From assembly GCF_012844365.1 (NCBI RefSeq), contig NZ_CP051626.1, positions 3,348,001-3,412,000 of the forward strand: 64,000 nucleotides of DNA. Direction: 5' to 3'. The translations under genes and the position numbers were made by a program. The notes beneath the pieces were generated by a model, which was not told the origin of the DNA, did no database searches, and saw nothing but the letters and a program-made list of their open reading frames with translations. The stretch is from Brevibacterium sp. 'Marine' (lineage in GTDB: Bacteria > Actinomycetota > Actinomycetes > Actinomycetales > Brevibacteriaceae). Below, one piece after another: positions 16,189 through 25,276 of the stretch (positions are counted from its first letter, which is position 1; each line of letters opens with the position of its first letter).

Positions 16189-16632
16189 TCAGCTCGCAAG
16201 ATTCCCGGCGGCCTGCAGCGCCGGGATCACCTCGTCGCGGGTCAGCGGCGCGAACTGGCGGACATCGGTGTCCGCGGGCAGCGGGTCGATGGGAAACCAG
16301 CCGGCTTCGGCGATCTCGGCCAGATGCTCGATGTTCTCGACGTCGAGTGCCTCGGGCACACCGTCGTAGCAGAACACATCACCGATGACACGGTGATCGG
16401 CCTCGTTCGCCGCCGCAGCAGCGAACGTGCCCAAAGCGCGCAGCCGGTGCCGGTCCAGATCGAGTCCGAGCTCCTCGGCGATCTCGCGGACGATGGTGTC
16501 CTCAGCGGTCTCTGACTCTTCGGGTTTGCCGCCGGGCAGCATGAAGGAACTGGTCCCGGCCTTGCGCACCATGAGCAGCTCCCGGCGCTGCGGGTGGAGG
16601 AGGGCGAGCGCGGAGACGCGGATTTCGTTCAT
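16189..16632 (-). CDS. NUDIX hydrolase
   Basis: A 147-residue NUDIX protein. The NUDIX box can be read as GGKPEESETAEDTIVREIAE ending in ELG (G-x5-E-x7-R-E-x2-E-E-x-G-x pattern), which binds metal and cleaves nucleoside diphosphate derivatives. ATG 16632 overlaps the stop of the upstream tag gene by ATGA, so translation is coupled. Pairing with a DNA glycosylase suggests nucleotide-pool sanitation or repair, but the substrate is not determined. Confidence 0.8.
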   Translation of the reverse strand: MNEIRVSALALLHPQRRELLMVRKAGTSSFMLPGGKPEESETAEDTIVREIAEELGLDLDRHRLRALGTFAAAAANEADHRVIGDVFCYDGVPEALDVENIEHLAEIAEAGWFPIDPLPADTDVRQFAPLTRDEVIPALQAAGNLAS

Positions 16633-17249
16633 TGAGACCACACTCCGGAAGCGCCTCGGCGGTGGGAATCGAGCACGTGCGTATCGACCATGCCGATGGC
16701 CTCCATCAGCGCATACATCGTCGTCGGTCCGACGAAACGGAAGCCCTTCTTCTTCAGGGCCTTCGACAGGGCCACGGATTCCGGTCCGGTCGTCGGGATC
16801 TCGGCGACAGTGCGCGGTCGCGGCGTCTGCGCAGGCTGAAACGACCACAGGAACGCATCCAGGCCGCCGTCTTCACGCAGGTCGATCACTCGCGCAGCAT
16901 TGTTGATGCAGGCTTCGATCTTGCCGCGATGGCGGATGATCCCCGGATCGGTCAGCAGCTGCGCGATCTCACCTTCACCGAACCGGGCAACGGCGTCGGG
17001 ATCGAATCCGGCGAAGACCTCACGGAACCGCTCCCGCTTCTTCAGGATCGTCAGCCAGGACAGTCCGGCTTGGAAACCTTCGAGGCTCATCCGCTCGAAC
17101 AGGCCGGGCTCGTCGTGGATGGGCAGTCCCCATTCGCTGTCGTAGTAGTCCAACAGCACCGGGTCACCGTATGCCCACGGGGTGCGAGCCAGCCCGTCAT
17201 CGCCGATGACGGCTCCCCCAGGTGAGCTCGGCTGTGATTCGTCGTCCAT
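16629..17249 (-). CDS. tag: DNA-3-methyladenine glycosylase I
   Basis: A 206-residue Tag protein that excises 3-methyladenine from alkylated DNA. Signature stretches are TPWAYGDPVLLDYYDSEWGL, PGLFERMSLEGFQAGLSWLT and FRFVGPTTMYALMEAIGMVD, with Glu in LEGFQAGLSW in the active-site region. The N-terminal Cys and C-terminal His/Cys zinc-snap residues of enterobacterial Tag are only partly evident (HVLDSHRR remains). ATG 17249 is chosen because TACGGT (bottom strand, 17256-17261) lies 6 nt upstream; an upstream in-frame start at 17294 would precede that promoter. It is coupled to the NUDIX gene. Confidence 0.85.
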   Translation of the reverse strand: MDDESQPSSPGGAVIGDDGLARTPWAYGDPVLLDYYDSEWGLPIHDEPGLFERMSLEGFQAGLSWLTILKKRERFREVFAGFDPDAVARFGEGEIAQLLTDPGIIRHRGKIEACINNAARVIDLREDGGLDAFLWSFQPAQTPRPRTVAEIPTTGPESVALSKALKKKGFRFVGPTTMYALMEAIGMVDTHVLDSHRRGASGVWSQ

Positions 17250-17390
17250 CCTCAAACCGTATCGCGTCGGGCTGACATTGCCCGCGCGCCCCATATTCCG
17301 GTCGCCTGCGGCCGGCAGTCGCGCGGTTCTGAGCCTCGGGAACCTGTCTTCAGCATTCTCTGCGTCAGTCGTCTCCGATAGGGTGCGGCC

Positions 17391-18311
17391 ATGACCTCAG
17401 TGCTCCTCCTCGGATTCGGTGCCATCGGCCGTCACGTCGCCCAGCTGCTCTCCCCCGAGCTCGCCTCCGGGACACTCCGCCTGACCGCCCTCGTCTCGGA
17501 TCGGACCAAGCACGCCGACCGCCCGGATCACGGCGCCGAGGTGGTCGACCGTCCCACTCTGACCGACCGACAGACGCCCTCGCCGAGGATGTTCTCCGAT
17601 TTCGATGTCATCGTCGAATGCGCCGGTGTGCCTGCCGCCGCACAGCTCGGTCCCGCTGCCGTCGCGGCCGATCGTCCGCTCGTCCTCACCAGCGTCGGTG
17701 CCCTGGCCGAGCCGGAGACCCGTGCGAGGCTGCTCGCCGGCCCCGGCCGGCTGCATGTGACCAATGGGGCGATCGGCGGACTCGATGTGCTCGAGGCGGC
17801 GGCTCAGGCCGATGGTCTCGACAGCGTCGACATCACCACCTCGAAGGAGGCGAACGGACTCATCCGACCGTGGATGTCCGAGACCGAGGCCGAGCGTCTG
17901 CGTGACCTCCGCCCCGAGGACGGCCCCCTGACAGTGTTCACGGGCAACCCCGCCGAGGCGATCGAGAAGTTCCCGGCCAACGTCAATATCGCTGTCGCTC
18001 TCGCCTGGGCCACCCGCGGACTGAGTACCGCTGCGTCCGCTTCAACCTCCGGGACCAGCGCGGCGTCGACCGATTGCGCAGCTGAACGAACCGATGCCGA
18101 CTTACTCGGTGCATCATTGAACCGGGTGCAGGTCGAACTCCAGGCGGTGGCCGGTCAGACTCAGTCCGCCCACCGGATTCGGGCATCCGGATCCGCAGGC
18201 GAGTTCTCCTTCGACATCCGCTCCTCCCCGAGCCCGGAGAACCCTGCCACCAGCGGGCTGACGGCCCTGTCCGTCACCCGCACGCTGCGCACCGTGCTTG
18301 CGGAGAAATGA
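17391..18311 (+). CDS. Aspartate dehydrogenase domain protein
   Basis: A 306-residue NAD(P)-dependent dehydrogenase of the NadX/DUF108 type. The Rossmann loop is LLLGFGAIGRHVAQLL. Later motifs typical of L-aspartate dehydrogenase are VTNGAIGGLDVLEAA, SKEANGLIRP, FPANVNIAVALAWAT and a C-terminal AHRIRASGSAGEFSFDI with the catalytic His, then NPATSGLTALS. It would convert aspartate to iminoaspartate or oxaloacetate and ammonia. A Ser/Thr/Ala-rich insertion occurs around residues 205-225. TAGGGT 6 nt before the ATG implies a leaderless mRNA. Confidence 0.75.
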   Translation: MTSVLLLGFGAIGRHVAQLLSPELASGTLRLTALVSDRTKHADRPDHGAEVVDRPTLTDRQTPSPRMFSDFDVIVECAGVPAAAQLGPAAVAADRPLVLTSVGALAEPETRARLLAGPGRLHVTNGAIGGLDVLEAAAQADGLDSVDITTSKEANGLIRPWMSETEAERLRDLRPEDGPLTVFTGNPAEAIEKFPANVNIAVALAWATRGLSTAASASTSGTSAASTDCAAERTDADLLGASLNRVQVELQAVAGQTQSAHRIRASGSAGEFSFDIRSSPSPENPATSGLTALSVTRTLRTVLAEK

Positions 18312-18357
18312 CGACGCCCGGGACCACCGGCCGTCAGGCCGGGATCCCGGACGTCGT
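18311..18357. terminator. Terminator hairpin between aspartate dehydrogenase and BCCT genes
   Basis: Thirteen-base arms, ACGACGCCCGGGA and TCCCGGACGTCGT, pair with a single mismatch around a GC-rich loop. It begins at the last base of the stop codon and is followed by TCTCAC. It probably serves both convergent genes. Confidence 0.65.
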
Positions 18358-18395
18358 TCTCACCCGGTGAGATTCAGTCGTCCGGAAGCCGCAAT

Positions 18396-20477
18396 TCAGT
18401 CGTCGCGGTGGATGATGTTCTCCTGCAGCTGGAGGAATTCGACGTGGCGTTGGTACTGGTCGAGCACGTCAGCGATGATCTGCTCCTTCGAGAAGCCCAT
18501 GATGTCGTAGCCCTGACCAGTTCCTCCGTCGAGGTAGACCTCCATCCGGTAGTAGTCCTCGCCGGTTCCGCGGGGAACCATTCCACCGAACGACGGCACG
18601 CTGACCTTGTGCGGCCACACCTGATAGCGGAACGGGTACTCCCCGTCTCCGTCGACCTCGAACTGGAAGAGTTCGCCGTCGTCGACGAACACGCCTTCGT
18701 TATCGACGCGACCACAGCGTGATGAGATTCCGCGGTCTTCCATCTCCGCAGCCACCTCGTGGAGGGTGGGGATGAGGACCTTCTGCTCGAACTCCTCGGC
18801 GCGCGCCCGATTCGGGAAGGACAGCACCCGGCCGAGCTGACGCTGCCAGGTCTCGTGACCGGGACCCCGGGAGCGACGGGCCAGAGAACCGGGCAGGGTC
18901 GTATCGACGCTGTCGACGCGGTTCGCCTCCACCCGCAGTGCCTTGTACAGGCCGATCATGACGAGGATGACGACGAAGGCGAAGGGCAGACCCATGATCA
19001 CCGTCGCGTTCTGCAGTGCGCCGATGCCTCCGACGAGCAGCATCGCCACCGTCAGGGCACCGGTGAGCACGGCCCAGAAGATGCGCAGACCGGCGCGACC
19101 GTCCTCGGAGGGGTTGCGCAGATTCGACGACAGGTTCGCCATCACCAGGGCCGCAGAATCCGCGGTGGTGACGTAGAACAGCAGAGCCGTGAGCGTGGCC
19201 AGACCCGCGATGAGGAAGAAGGCCGGGTAGCGGGAGAGCAGGTCGTAGAAGCCGCCTTCGGGGCTGACCATGACCGCTTCGCCGAACTTCACATCACCGT
19301 TGCGGATGATGTCCAGGGCCGAGTTTCCGTAGATCGAGATCCACATGAAGATGTAGATGAACGGAATCGTCAGGGTGCCCAGCACGAACTGGCGGATCGT
19401 GCGTCCGCGGGAGATGCGGGCGAGGAAGAGCCCGACGAACGAAGCGAAGGCGATCCACCAGGCCCAGAAGAACAGGGTCCAGTCGGTCATCCATGTGCCG
19501 GTGTCTTCGAAGGCGAAGGTCTGTCCGGCCATGTCCGGGAACAGGCGGACGAAATCCGTGATGTTGAGGACGAAGGCGTTGAGCAGGAACTGCGTGTTTC
19601 CGGCCACGAGCACCCAGAAGCTCAGCGCAATGGCGAGCACGACGTTGAGGACGGAGAGGAACTTGATGCCTTTGTCCACACCCGAGACCGCCGAGAGCGT
19701 GGCGACGCCGACACCGACGACGACGATGCCGACCTGGGTAGCGGTGCCGATCGGGATCCCGAAAACCGTGTTGAGGCCGACGTTGACCATGACGACGCCG
19801 ATGCCCAGTGAGGTGGCCACGCCGAAGATCGTTCCCAGCAGAGCAGCGAAGTCGACCGTCTCGCCCAAAGCACCATTGACACGCTTGCCGAAGATCGGGG
19901 CCAGCGCCGAGCGGATCGCCAACGGCATGTTCATCCGGTAGGCGAAGTAGGCCAGAGCCATACCCATGAGTGCGTAGAGTCCCCAACCGCTCAGGCCGTA
20001 GTGGAAGAGCGCCCACACGGTGGATTCGCGGGCGGCGGCGACCGTCTCTGGCTCCGTGCTCGGCGGGGTGAGGTACATCGTGACCGGCTCGGCCACGGCG
20101 AAGAACATGAGGTCGGTGCTGATGCCGGCGGCGAAGAGCATCGACGCCCAGGCGACGAGGCCGAATTCGGGCTTCGAGTGCTCGGGGCCGAGCTTCGTGT
20201 TGCCGTAGCGGGAAGCCGCCAGGTAGATGACGAAGACGAGGACGGCGAGGACGAGGAGAACGTAGAACCAACCGAACCAATCGGAGGTCCAGCCGACGAC
20301 GGCGCCGAGGACCGCCTCGGCGTTGGTCGGTGAGATGAGAGCCCATACGGTGATGGCGATCGCCACCAGGGCCGCGGCCGCGAACACTCGCTTATTCACG
20401 GGCGGAAGCGACGGCTTCACCGTGCCCTTCGCCTCTCCCTTCGGTTCACCCGGCGGGGTGTCGACTGATGCTGACAT
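18396..20477 (-). CDS. BCCT-family transporter with C-terminal regulatory domain
   Basis: A 693-residue BCCT osmolyte transporter. Twelve membrane segments are followed by a soluble C-terminal domain of about 150 residues. The signature segment is WTLFFWAWWIAFASFVGLFL then ARISRGRTIRQF. The long tail after RRSRGPGHETWQRQLGRVLS is the DUF-like cytosolic domain found in many BetT-type choline transporters, where the C-terminus senses osmotic state. ATG 20477 follows AAGGAG by eight bases; an earlier ATG in frame lacks such a site. Together with the BCCT at 13969 it suggests strong compatible-solute uptake. Confidence 0.9.
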   Translation of the reverse strand: MSASVDTPPGEPKGEAKGTVKPSLPPVNKRVFAAAALVAIAITVWALISPTNAEAVLGAVVGWTSDWFGWFYVLLVLAVLVFVIYLAASRYGNTKLGPEHSKPEFGLVAWASMLFAAGISTDLMFFAVAEPVTMYLTPPSTEPETVAAARESTVWALFHYGLSGWGLYALMGMALAYFAYRMNMPLAIRSALAPIFGKRVNGALGETVDFAALLGTIFGVATSLGIGVVMVNVGLNTVFGIPIGTATQVGIVVVGVGVATLSAVSGVDKGIKFLSVLNVVLAIALSFWVLVAGNTQFLLNAFVLNITDFVRLFPDMAGQTFAFEDTGTWMTDWTLFFWAWWIAFASFVGLFLARISRGRTIRQFVLGTLTIPFIYIFMWISIYGNSALDIIRNGDVKFGEAVMVSPEGGFYDLLSRYPAFFLIAGLATLTALLFYVTTADSAALVMANLSSNLRNPSEDGRAGLRIFWAVLTGALTVAMLLVGGIGALQNATVIMGLPFAFVVILVMIGLYKALRVEANRVDSVDTTLPGSLARRSRGPGHETWQRQLGRVLSFPNRARAEEFEQKVLIPTLHEVAAEMEDRGISSRCGRVDNEGVFVDDGELFQFEVDGDGEYPFRYQVWPHKVSVPSFGGMVPRGTGEDYYRMEVYLDGGTGQGYDIMGFSKEQIIADVLDQYQRHVEFLQLQENIIHRDD

Positions 20478-20709
20478 GGTTGTGCTCCTTATCCGGACGC
20501 TGTTGCGTCGTGGCATCGGACCCGATCAAACGGCGTGCTCAACCGGGCATGATCAACGGCTGTTGCTGAATGGAATTCCGTCCTCGCCGAATCCCCGGTT
20601 CCACGGGGACGGCCAACAACGGAGGTTACCACATAGACACTTCCGGTCATTTGTCCTGTTATGCCACGCGATTCTGCAGATCAGCGGCTCACCCTCGCCG
20701 AGGCGGGGC
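20478..20709. other. Intergenic region with CCGAGGCGG copy
   Basis: Between the BCCT and AtoE-like genes, both on the bottom strand. It holds the BCCT promoter/leader and a copy of CCGAGGCGG at 20698-20706. I see no further gene and no strong hairpin. Confidence 0.5.
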
Positions 20710-22089
20710 TCAGAGGGAGACGAAGAGCAGCGCGGCCGCCATCACCACCCCTGCGCCGAGGAATGTGATGACGGTGTAGCCGAGGATGTCACGCATCTTC
20801 AGACCGGCAATGGCGAGCACCGGCAGCGCCCAGAACGGCTGGAGCATGTTCGTCCACTGGTCGCCGTAGGACACGGCCATGATCGCGATCGACGGGTCGA
20901 CGCCGAGCTGGTTGGCCGCATCGAGCATGATCGGGCCCTGTACGGCGAACTGTCCGCCGCCGGAGGGGACGAAGAAGTTGACGAGTCCTGCCGAGATGAG
21001 CGCGAGAACCCCGAACGAAGCCGGGTTCGCGATCGAGACGATGGCGTCGGAGAACACCGCGATGAGTCCGGTGGTCGACATGATGCCGAGGATTCCTGCG
21101 TAGAGCGGGAACTGCAGGAGGATCTCGCCGACATTCGACGCCGCCTCCTTCGTCAGGTGGATGAGTTCGAAGGGATTGCGCACGAGCAGCAGGATGAGCG
21201 CGAGGAACGACCAGTTGACGATGTCGAGTGTCAGTCCCCCGCCCTGCGCGAAGTGGATGACGAGGTAGACGACGAGCGCCAGACCGATGATGAGGGTGAG
21301 GATGCGCGAGGCATCGATGCGATCGGCCGGTGTCACGACCTCATTGTCGGCCTGCGACTGCGTCTCCGAGCTCACCGAGGCGGGCAGTTCGTAGACGGGG
21401 GCACCGGCCTTGGGTGCAACGAGGAAGAAGAGGAGACCACAGACGATGATGACGCCGGCGATGGCCAGCAGGTTCCAGCCGGCGAAGATCGTCTCGGAGA
21501 CGGGAACCGTCTGCCCGCCGAGGGATTCGGAGAGGAAGGAGTCAGGGGTGGCCGCGGTCAGCGGGCCCGATCCCGAATAGCCCATATGCCAGACGACGAA
21601 TCCGGAGTATCCGGCGGCCACGAGCAGCGGGAAGTGGACCTTGATCCCGCGTTCGCGCGACTGCACGGCGATCTCACGGGCGAGCAGAGCGCCGACGACG
21701 AGGCCGAGGCCCCAGGTGATGAGGCTGGCGAGAGCGGCGACGAGGAAGACGAAGACATAGGCGAAAGTGGCGTTGCCCGGGACGCGGGCGAGCCGGGCCA
21801 GCAGTTTCCGCACGGGTCCGGTGTTGGCGAGGATGTGGCCGAGCAGGAGGATCAGGCACATCTGCGTCATGAACTCGAGCAGTCCGGCCAGTCCCTCACC
21901 CCAGCCGATGACGACGTCGGTCGGGCCCGCATCGGTGAAGATGAACGCAAGGACGGCGACGATGAGGGTGAGGACGATGGCGAAGGTCAGGGCCGAGGGA
22001 ATCCACTGTTCGAGGAATCGGTTGACCGGCCGCATGATCCCTTTTGAGGCTGCGGCGTTGACCTGGGTCGACGGCTTCGGTGCCGACAT
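20710..22089 (-). CDS. AtoE-type short-chain fatty acid transporter
   Basis: A 459-residue membrane protein of the AtoE/TIGR00366 family. Typical segments are RFLEQWIPSALTFAIVLTLI at the N-terminus, FVVWHMGYSGSGPLTAAT in the middle and AGLVNFFVPSGGGQFAVQGP near the C-terminus, where substrate binding is proposed. These proteins move short-chain fatty acids such as butyrate or acetoacetate. ATG 22089 has GGAGG upstream. A hydrophilic loop (ELPASVSSETQSQADNEVV) contains a CCGAGGCGG copy at 21375-21383. The adjacent semialdehyde/aldehyde dehydrogenase could feed on related acids. Confidence 0.8.
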   Translation of the reverse strand: MSAPKPSTQVNAAASKGIMRPVNRFLEQWIPSALTFAIVLTLIVAVLAFIFTDAGPTDVVIGWGEGLAGLLEFMTQMCLILLLGHILANTGPVRKLLARLARVPGNATFAYVFVFLVAALASLITWGLGLVVGALLAREIAVQSRERGIKVHFPLLVAAGYSGFVVWHMGYSGSGPLTAATPDSFLSESLGGQTVPVSETIFAGWNLLAIAGVIIVCGLLFFLVAPKAGAPVYELPASVSSETQSQADNEVVTPADRIDASRILTLIIGLALVVYLVIHFAQGGGLTLDIVNWSFLALILLLVRNPFELIHLTKEAASNVGEILLQFPLYAGILGIMSTTGLIAVFSDAIVSIANPASFGVLALISAGLVNFFVPSGGGQFAVQGPIMLDAANQLGVDPSIAIMAVSYGDQWTNMLQPFWALPVLAIAGLKMRDILGYTVITFLGAGVVMAAALLFVSL

Positions 22090-22146
22090 GGGAAGACCTC
22101 CCGCTGAGATTTATGAGAATTGGCTGTGCGTGGTCTCAGCATACAA

Positions 22147-22183
22147 TCAGGGCGCTGTCTCCCGGTAGGAGACAGCGCCCTGA
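22147..22183. terminator. Perfect 16-bp stem-loop
   Basis: TCAGGGCGCTGTCTCC and GGAGACAGCGCCCTGA are exact complements with a CGGTA loop. It lies about 60 nt after the aldehyde dehydrogenase stop (bottom strand) and before the AtoE-like gene, so it should end dehydrogenase transcripts or limit read-through. Confidence 0.7.
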
Positions 22184-22242
22184 CGGCGATCACAACCCGA
22201 TCACGATCGGAGCCCGGATTCCCAGGACTCCGAACGCACCGA

Positions 22243-23622
22243 TCAGCTCTGTTTGTACACGAGCTGCTTGTTGACGAATTCGTCCATCGCCAGCGGTCCG
22301 AGCTCCCGGCCGACGCCGGAGCGCTTGACTCCGCCGAAGGGCAGGAACTCGCGTGTTCCCTCCGGAGCGTTGAGGAAGACCATGCCGGAATCGATCTGGT
22401 CTCCGACGCGTTCGGCACGGGCGATATCGGTTGAGAACACAGCGGCACCCAGACCGAAGGGGGTGTCGTTGGCGAGTTCGACGGCCTCCTCTTCGCTGCT
22501 GACCTTGTAGACGATGACGGCGGGGCCGAAGAGCTCTTCGTAGTATCCGCGCATGCCCTTCTGCACATCGGTGAGGACGACGGGTTCGACATAGGCGCCG
22601 CCGCCGTCGTACTTCTTGCCGCCGGCCAGCAGGGTCGCGCCCTCGCTGACGGTGTCCTGGACCTGCTCGACGAAGCGGTCGGCGGCGGCCACCGACGACA
22701 GCGGGGACAGACGGGAGCCCTCCTCGCCGGGAACGGCGGGGGTGTTCTTCTTGGCCGCCTCGGTGATGGAGGAGACGAAGTCGTCGTAGATGTCGTCCAT
22801 GACGATCATCCGCTTGGGCGAGTTGCAGGCCTGGCCGGTGTTGCCCATGCGGGTGTTGAAGAACGTCTTCGCGGACTTCTGGACGTCGTCCGTGTCGAGC
22901 AGGATATACGGGTCGGATCCGCCGAGTTCGAGCACGACCTTCTTGAGGTTCTTGCCGGCCTCGGCGGCGACGGCGGCACCGGCGCGTTCGGATCCGGTCA
23001 GGGACACACCGTGGTTGCGCGGGTCGGGCAGGATGATGTCGGCGACCTGCTCGTTGCTGGCGTAGATGTTGATGTAGGCGCCTGCGGGCAGTCCGGCCTC
23101 GATGAAGATCTCTTCCATGATCTGTGCCGAGCGGGGGCACTGCGGGGCGTGCTTGAGCAGGATGGTGTTGCCCAGGGCCAGGTTCGGGGCGGCGAAGCGG
23201 GCGACCTGGTAATAGGGGAAGTTCCAGGGCATGATGCCCAGCAGCGAGCCGACGGGCTTGCGGCGGATCATGGCGGTGGCGTCCTTGGGGCCGCGCAGGG
23301 GTTCGTCGGCCATGAAGGCTTCGGCGTTGTCGGCGAAGTACTTGTAGATCATCGAGCTCAGCTGGACTTCGCCCTTGCCTTCGGGCACGGATTTGCCCAT
23401 TTCGAGCTTGATGACCTCGGCGAGCTCTTCGGCGCGTTCGGCGTAGATCTCGGACACGCGGGTCAGCAGTGCGGCGCGCTCGGCCACCGTGGTCCTGCTC
23501 CACTCGTCGAATGTCGTCGCCGAACGGTCGAGGGCGGCAAGGATCTCGGCATCGGTGGCGGTGGGGAATTCTTCGGCGACCTGGCCGGTCGCCGGGTCGG
23601 TCACGCGATACGTGGTGGTCAT
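22243..23622 (-). CDS. NAD(P)-dependent aldehyde (succinate-semialdehyde-type) dehydrogenase
   Basis: A 459-residue aldehyde dehydrogenase. Coenzyme and catalytic motifs: MPWNFPYYQV, SLTGSERAG, VVLELGGSDPYIL with the general-base Glu, and NTGQACNSPKRMIV with the catalytic Cys. The short N-terminus and the sequence order resemble the GabD2/SSDH-like group that oxidises succinate semialdehyde or similar aldehydes. ATG 23622 follows AGAGGA. It may be co-expressed with the AtoE-type transporter downstream, though a strong hairpin separates them. Confidence 0.85.
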   Translation of the reverse strand: MTTTYRVTDPATGQVAEEFPTATDAEILAALDRSATTFDEWSRTTVAERAALLTRVSEIYAERAEELAEVIKLEMGKSVPEGKGEVQLSSMIYKYFADNAEAFMADEPLRGPKDATAMIRRKPVGSLLGIMPWNFPYYQVARFAAPNLALGNTILLKHAPQCPRSAQIMEEIFIEAGLPAGAYINIYASNEQVADIILPDPRNHGVSLTGSERAGAAVAAEAGKNLKKVVLELGGSDPYILLDTDDVQKSAKTFFNTRMGNTGQACNSPKRMIVMDDIYDDFVSSITEAAKKNTPAVPGEEGSRLSPLSSVAAADRFVEQVQDTVSEGATLLAGGKKYDGGGAYVEPVVLTDVQKGMRGYYEELFGPAVIVYKVSSEEEAVELANDTPFGLGAAVFSTDIARAERVGDQIDSGMVFLNAPEGTREFLPFGGVKRSGVGRELGPLAMDEFVNKQLVYKQS

Positions 23623-23767
23623 GGCTGTCCTCTTTCACTTCGACGGGGTTGTGCGATCTCCGGTGGTGTGATCGCAGGTCCATCCCCCACGCTATGGCCG
23701 AAACCCGGCGGCGGCAACGGCGGTCTCAACTCCTGGGCGGATTCCCAGCCATCACCGAGGTGGCCGA

Positions 23768-23805
23768 CCCGACCGGCGGTGCGCTCAGCTGCGCCGCCGG
23801 TCGGG
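23768..23805. terminator. Terminator hairpin downstream of the AztD-like gene
   Basis: CCCGACCGGCGG and CCGCCGGTCGGG form a perfect 12-bp stem with a 14-nt loop, about 40 nt after the AztD-like stop (bottom strand). Likely transcription terminator of that gene. Confidence 0.6.
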
Positions 23806-23843
23806 CCAGGCTCGTCAGCCGGCCGGGTCTGAGTCGAGGCTCG

Positions 23844-25106
23844 TCAGCCGGTGACGCCGGTGAGTTCGTTCGGTGCGTGCGGCAGCGAACCCTCGGCCAT
23901 CACCTCACCGGATTCGAGGTCGACGATGTGGATCGTCTTCTCCGCCGGATCGCTGACATAGGCGACCTCGCCTTGGACGAAGAGCGTCGGGCGGGCCTGC
24001 TGCCATTCGACGGGCTCTTCCCATTCGTCGATGACCGGGTATTCCTCCGTCACCGAGGCGGTGGCGGGGTCGATGATCTTCAGAGTGCCGTCCGTGGTCA
24101 GGACGACGCCTTCCCCGTCGGGTCCGCGGCCGAGCGACCGGAAGCTGTACGAGGCGCCGAGGTCGACGAGCGAGAGCTTGCCGGTCTCCGTATCCGTGAC
24201 GCTCACCCGTTCGGGACGTTCGAGCTCGGCGTCTTCGTCGACTTTGTAATCGCCGAGGATGTACTGCGATTCATCGCTTCCGGACTGATTGCCGATGCGA
24301 CCGAAGGAATCGGGGGCATCGATCTTCTCGAACTTGCCCTCCTTGTACAGCAGGATTCCGTCCTCGCAGCCGAGCGCGATGACCTCGTCCTTCGCGGCGG
24401 CTTCGCCGTGGACCCCGGGGCAGTCGTCGCTGCTGGCGATCTCCTTGCCGGAATCGTCGACGACCTGGGCGCCCGAACGTTCGTCCTCGGTGCCGACCGT
24501 GCGCAGCATCGACCCGTCGGCGAGCTTCACGGCGACTCCGTGATGGGGTTCTGCGGCTTCGGTGACCTCGGGTTGCGGGTCGCCGTCGGAGAAGTCCTCG
24601 GTGTCGAAGGTCTGGATCTTGCCGTCGCCGTCGCCGAAGAGCACGGTGGTCTCGCCGTGGTTGACGACGTGTCCGGGCAGTTCGGTGTCGAAGACGGTGT
24701 CGGTGAGCTGCGGGTCGGCGGCGTAGCTGTGGGTGTGGTCGCCATGGGGCTGGGTCCAGACTCCGGCGTCGAAGAGCCGGAATCCCTCGGCGACGGAGAC
24801 CATGAGGTGGCGGCCGTCGCCGACGGGATTGAGGCGGTTGAAGCCCTCGAGCTTCGTATCGTCGATGACGTCGAGGGTCGTCGCGTCAAGGGTGAGGATC
24901 CCGCCGTCGTAGGTGGTCACGATCCGCGGCTGCGCGGCGGCGAGTTCCTGGGCGTGCCCTGTCTCGTCCGTGTCTTCTTCCGAGCCGGCGGTCCTCTCGT
25001 CCTGACCGACCGCGTCGTAGTCGGTGGCGTCGTCGCCGGCCTGGCAGCCGGTGAGCAGCAGCGCCGAGGCGACCACCGCCGATCCGAGCATGTGTCGTTT
25101 CATCAT
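23844..25106 (-). CDS. AztD-like zinc metallochaperone lipoprotein
   Basis: A 420-residue exported lipoprotein. The signal ends in a lipobox, SALLLTGCQAG, with acylated Cys. The mature part is a beta-propeller-like chain with His-rich sites HGDHTHSY and AEPHHGVAVKLADGS, the features of AztD, which binds zinc and hands it to an ABC solute-binding protein. A Zur-box-like 21-mer lies directly upstream (25121-25141), supporting expression under zinc starvation. No aztABC genes are nearby, so it is an orphan here. ATG 25106 follows GAGAG; GTG 25112 and ATG 25103 are alternatives. The stop region is part of a short direct repeat. Confidence 0.7.
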   Translation of the reverse strand: MMKRHMLGSAVVASALLLTGCQAGDDATDYDAVGQDERTAGSEEDTDETGHAQELAAAQPRIVTTYDGGILTLDATTLDVIDDTKLEGFNRLNPVGDGRHLMVSVAEGFRLFDAGVWTQPHGDHTHSYAADPQLTDTVFDTELPGHVVNHGETTVLFGDGDGKIQTFDTEDFSDGDPQPEVTEAAEPHHGVAVKLADGSMLRTVGTEDERSGAQVVDDSGKEIASSDDCPGVHGEAAAKDEVIALGCEDGILLYKEGKFEKIDAPDSFGRIGNQSGSDESQYILGDYKVDEDAELERPERVSVTDTETGKLSLVDLGASYSFRSLGRGPDGEGVVLTTDGTLKIIDPATASVTEEYPVIDEWEEPVEWQQARPTLFVQGEVAYVSDPAEKTIHIVDLESGEVMAEGSLPHAPNELTGVTG

Positions 25107-25120
25107 TCGCACTCTCTAGT

Positions 25121-25141
25121 TAGTGAGACTCGTTATCATTA
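25121..25141 (-). promoter_or_regulatory. Zur-box-like operator
   Basis: On the bottom strand the site reads TAATGATAACGA followed by GTCTCACTA. The first half matches the actinobacterial Zur consensus (TGATAACG core) exactly, and six of ten symmetric pairs are conserved. It lies just before the AztD-like gene, the expected place for zinc-responsive repression. Confidence 0.6.
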
Positions 25142-25276
25142 GCAGGTCGATACTAACCCGATGCGGGACGGAAATGCGAAATGGGGTCACGACCGGCCGC
25201 GAAGGCCATCGTGGCGCACCGGCGCACGGTCGATGGTTGGGCCTGCTATGACGTGAGTCACTGTTACGGTAGTGCC

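Noticed and set aside
20323..22047. 574-codon frame opposite the AtoE-type gene
   Set aside because: Very acidic random-looking translation, complementary to a membrane protein; a shadow.
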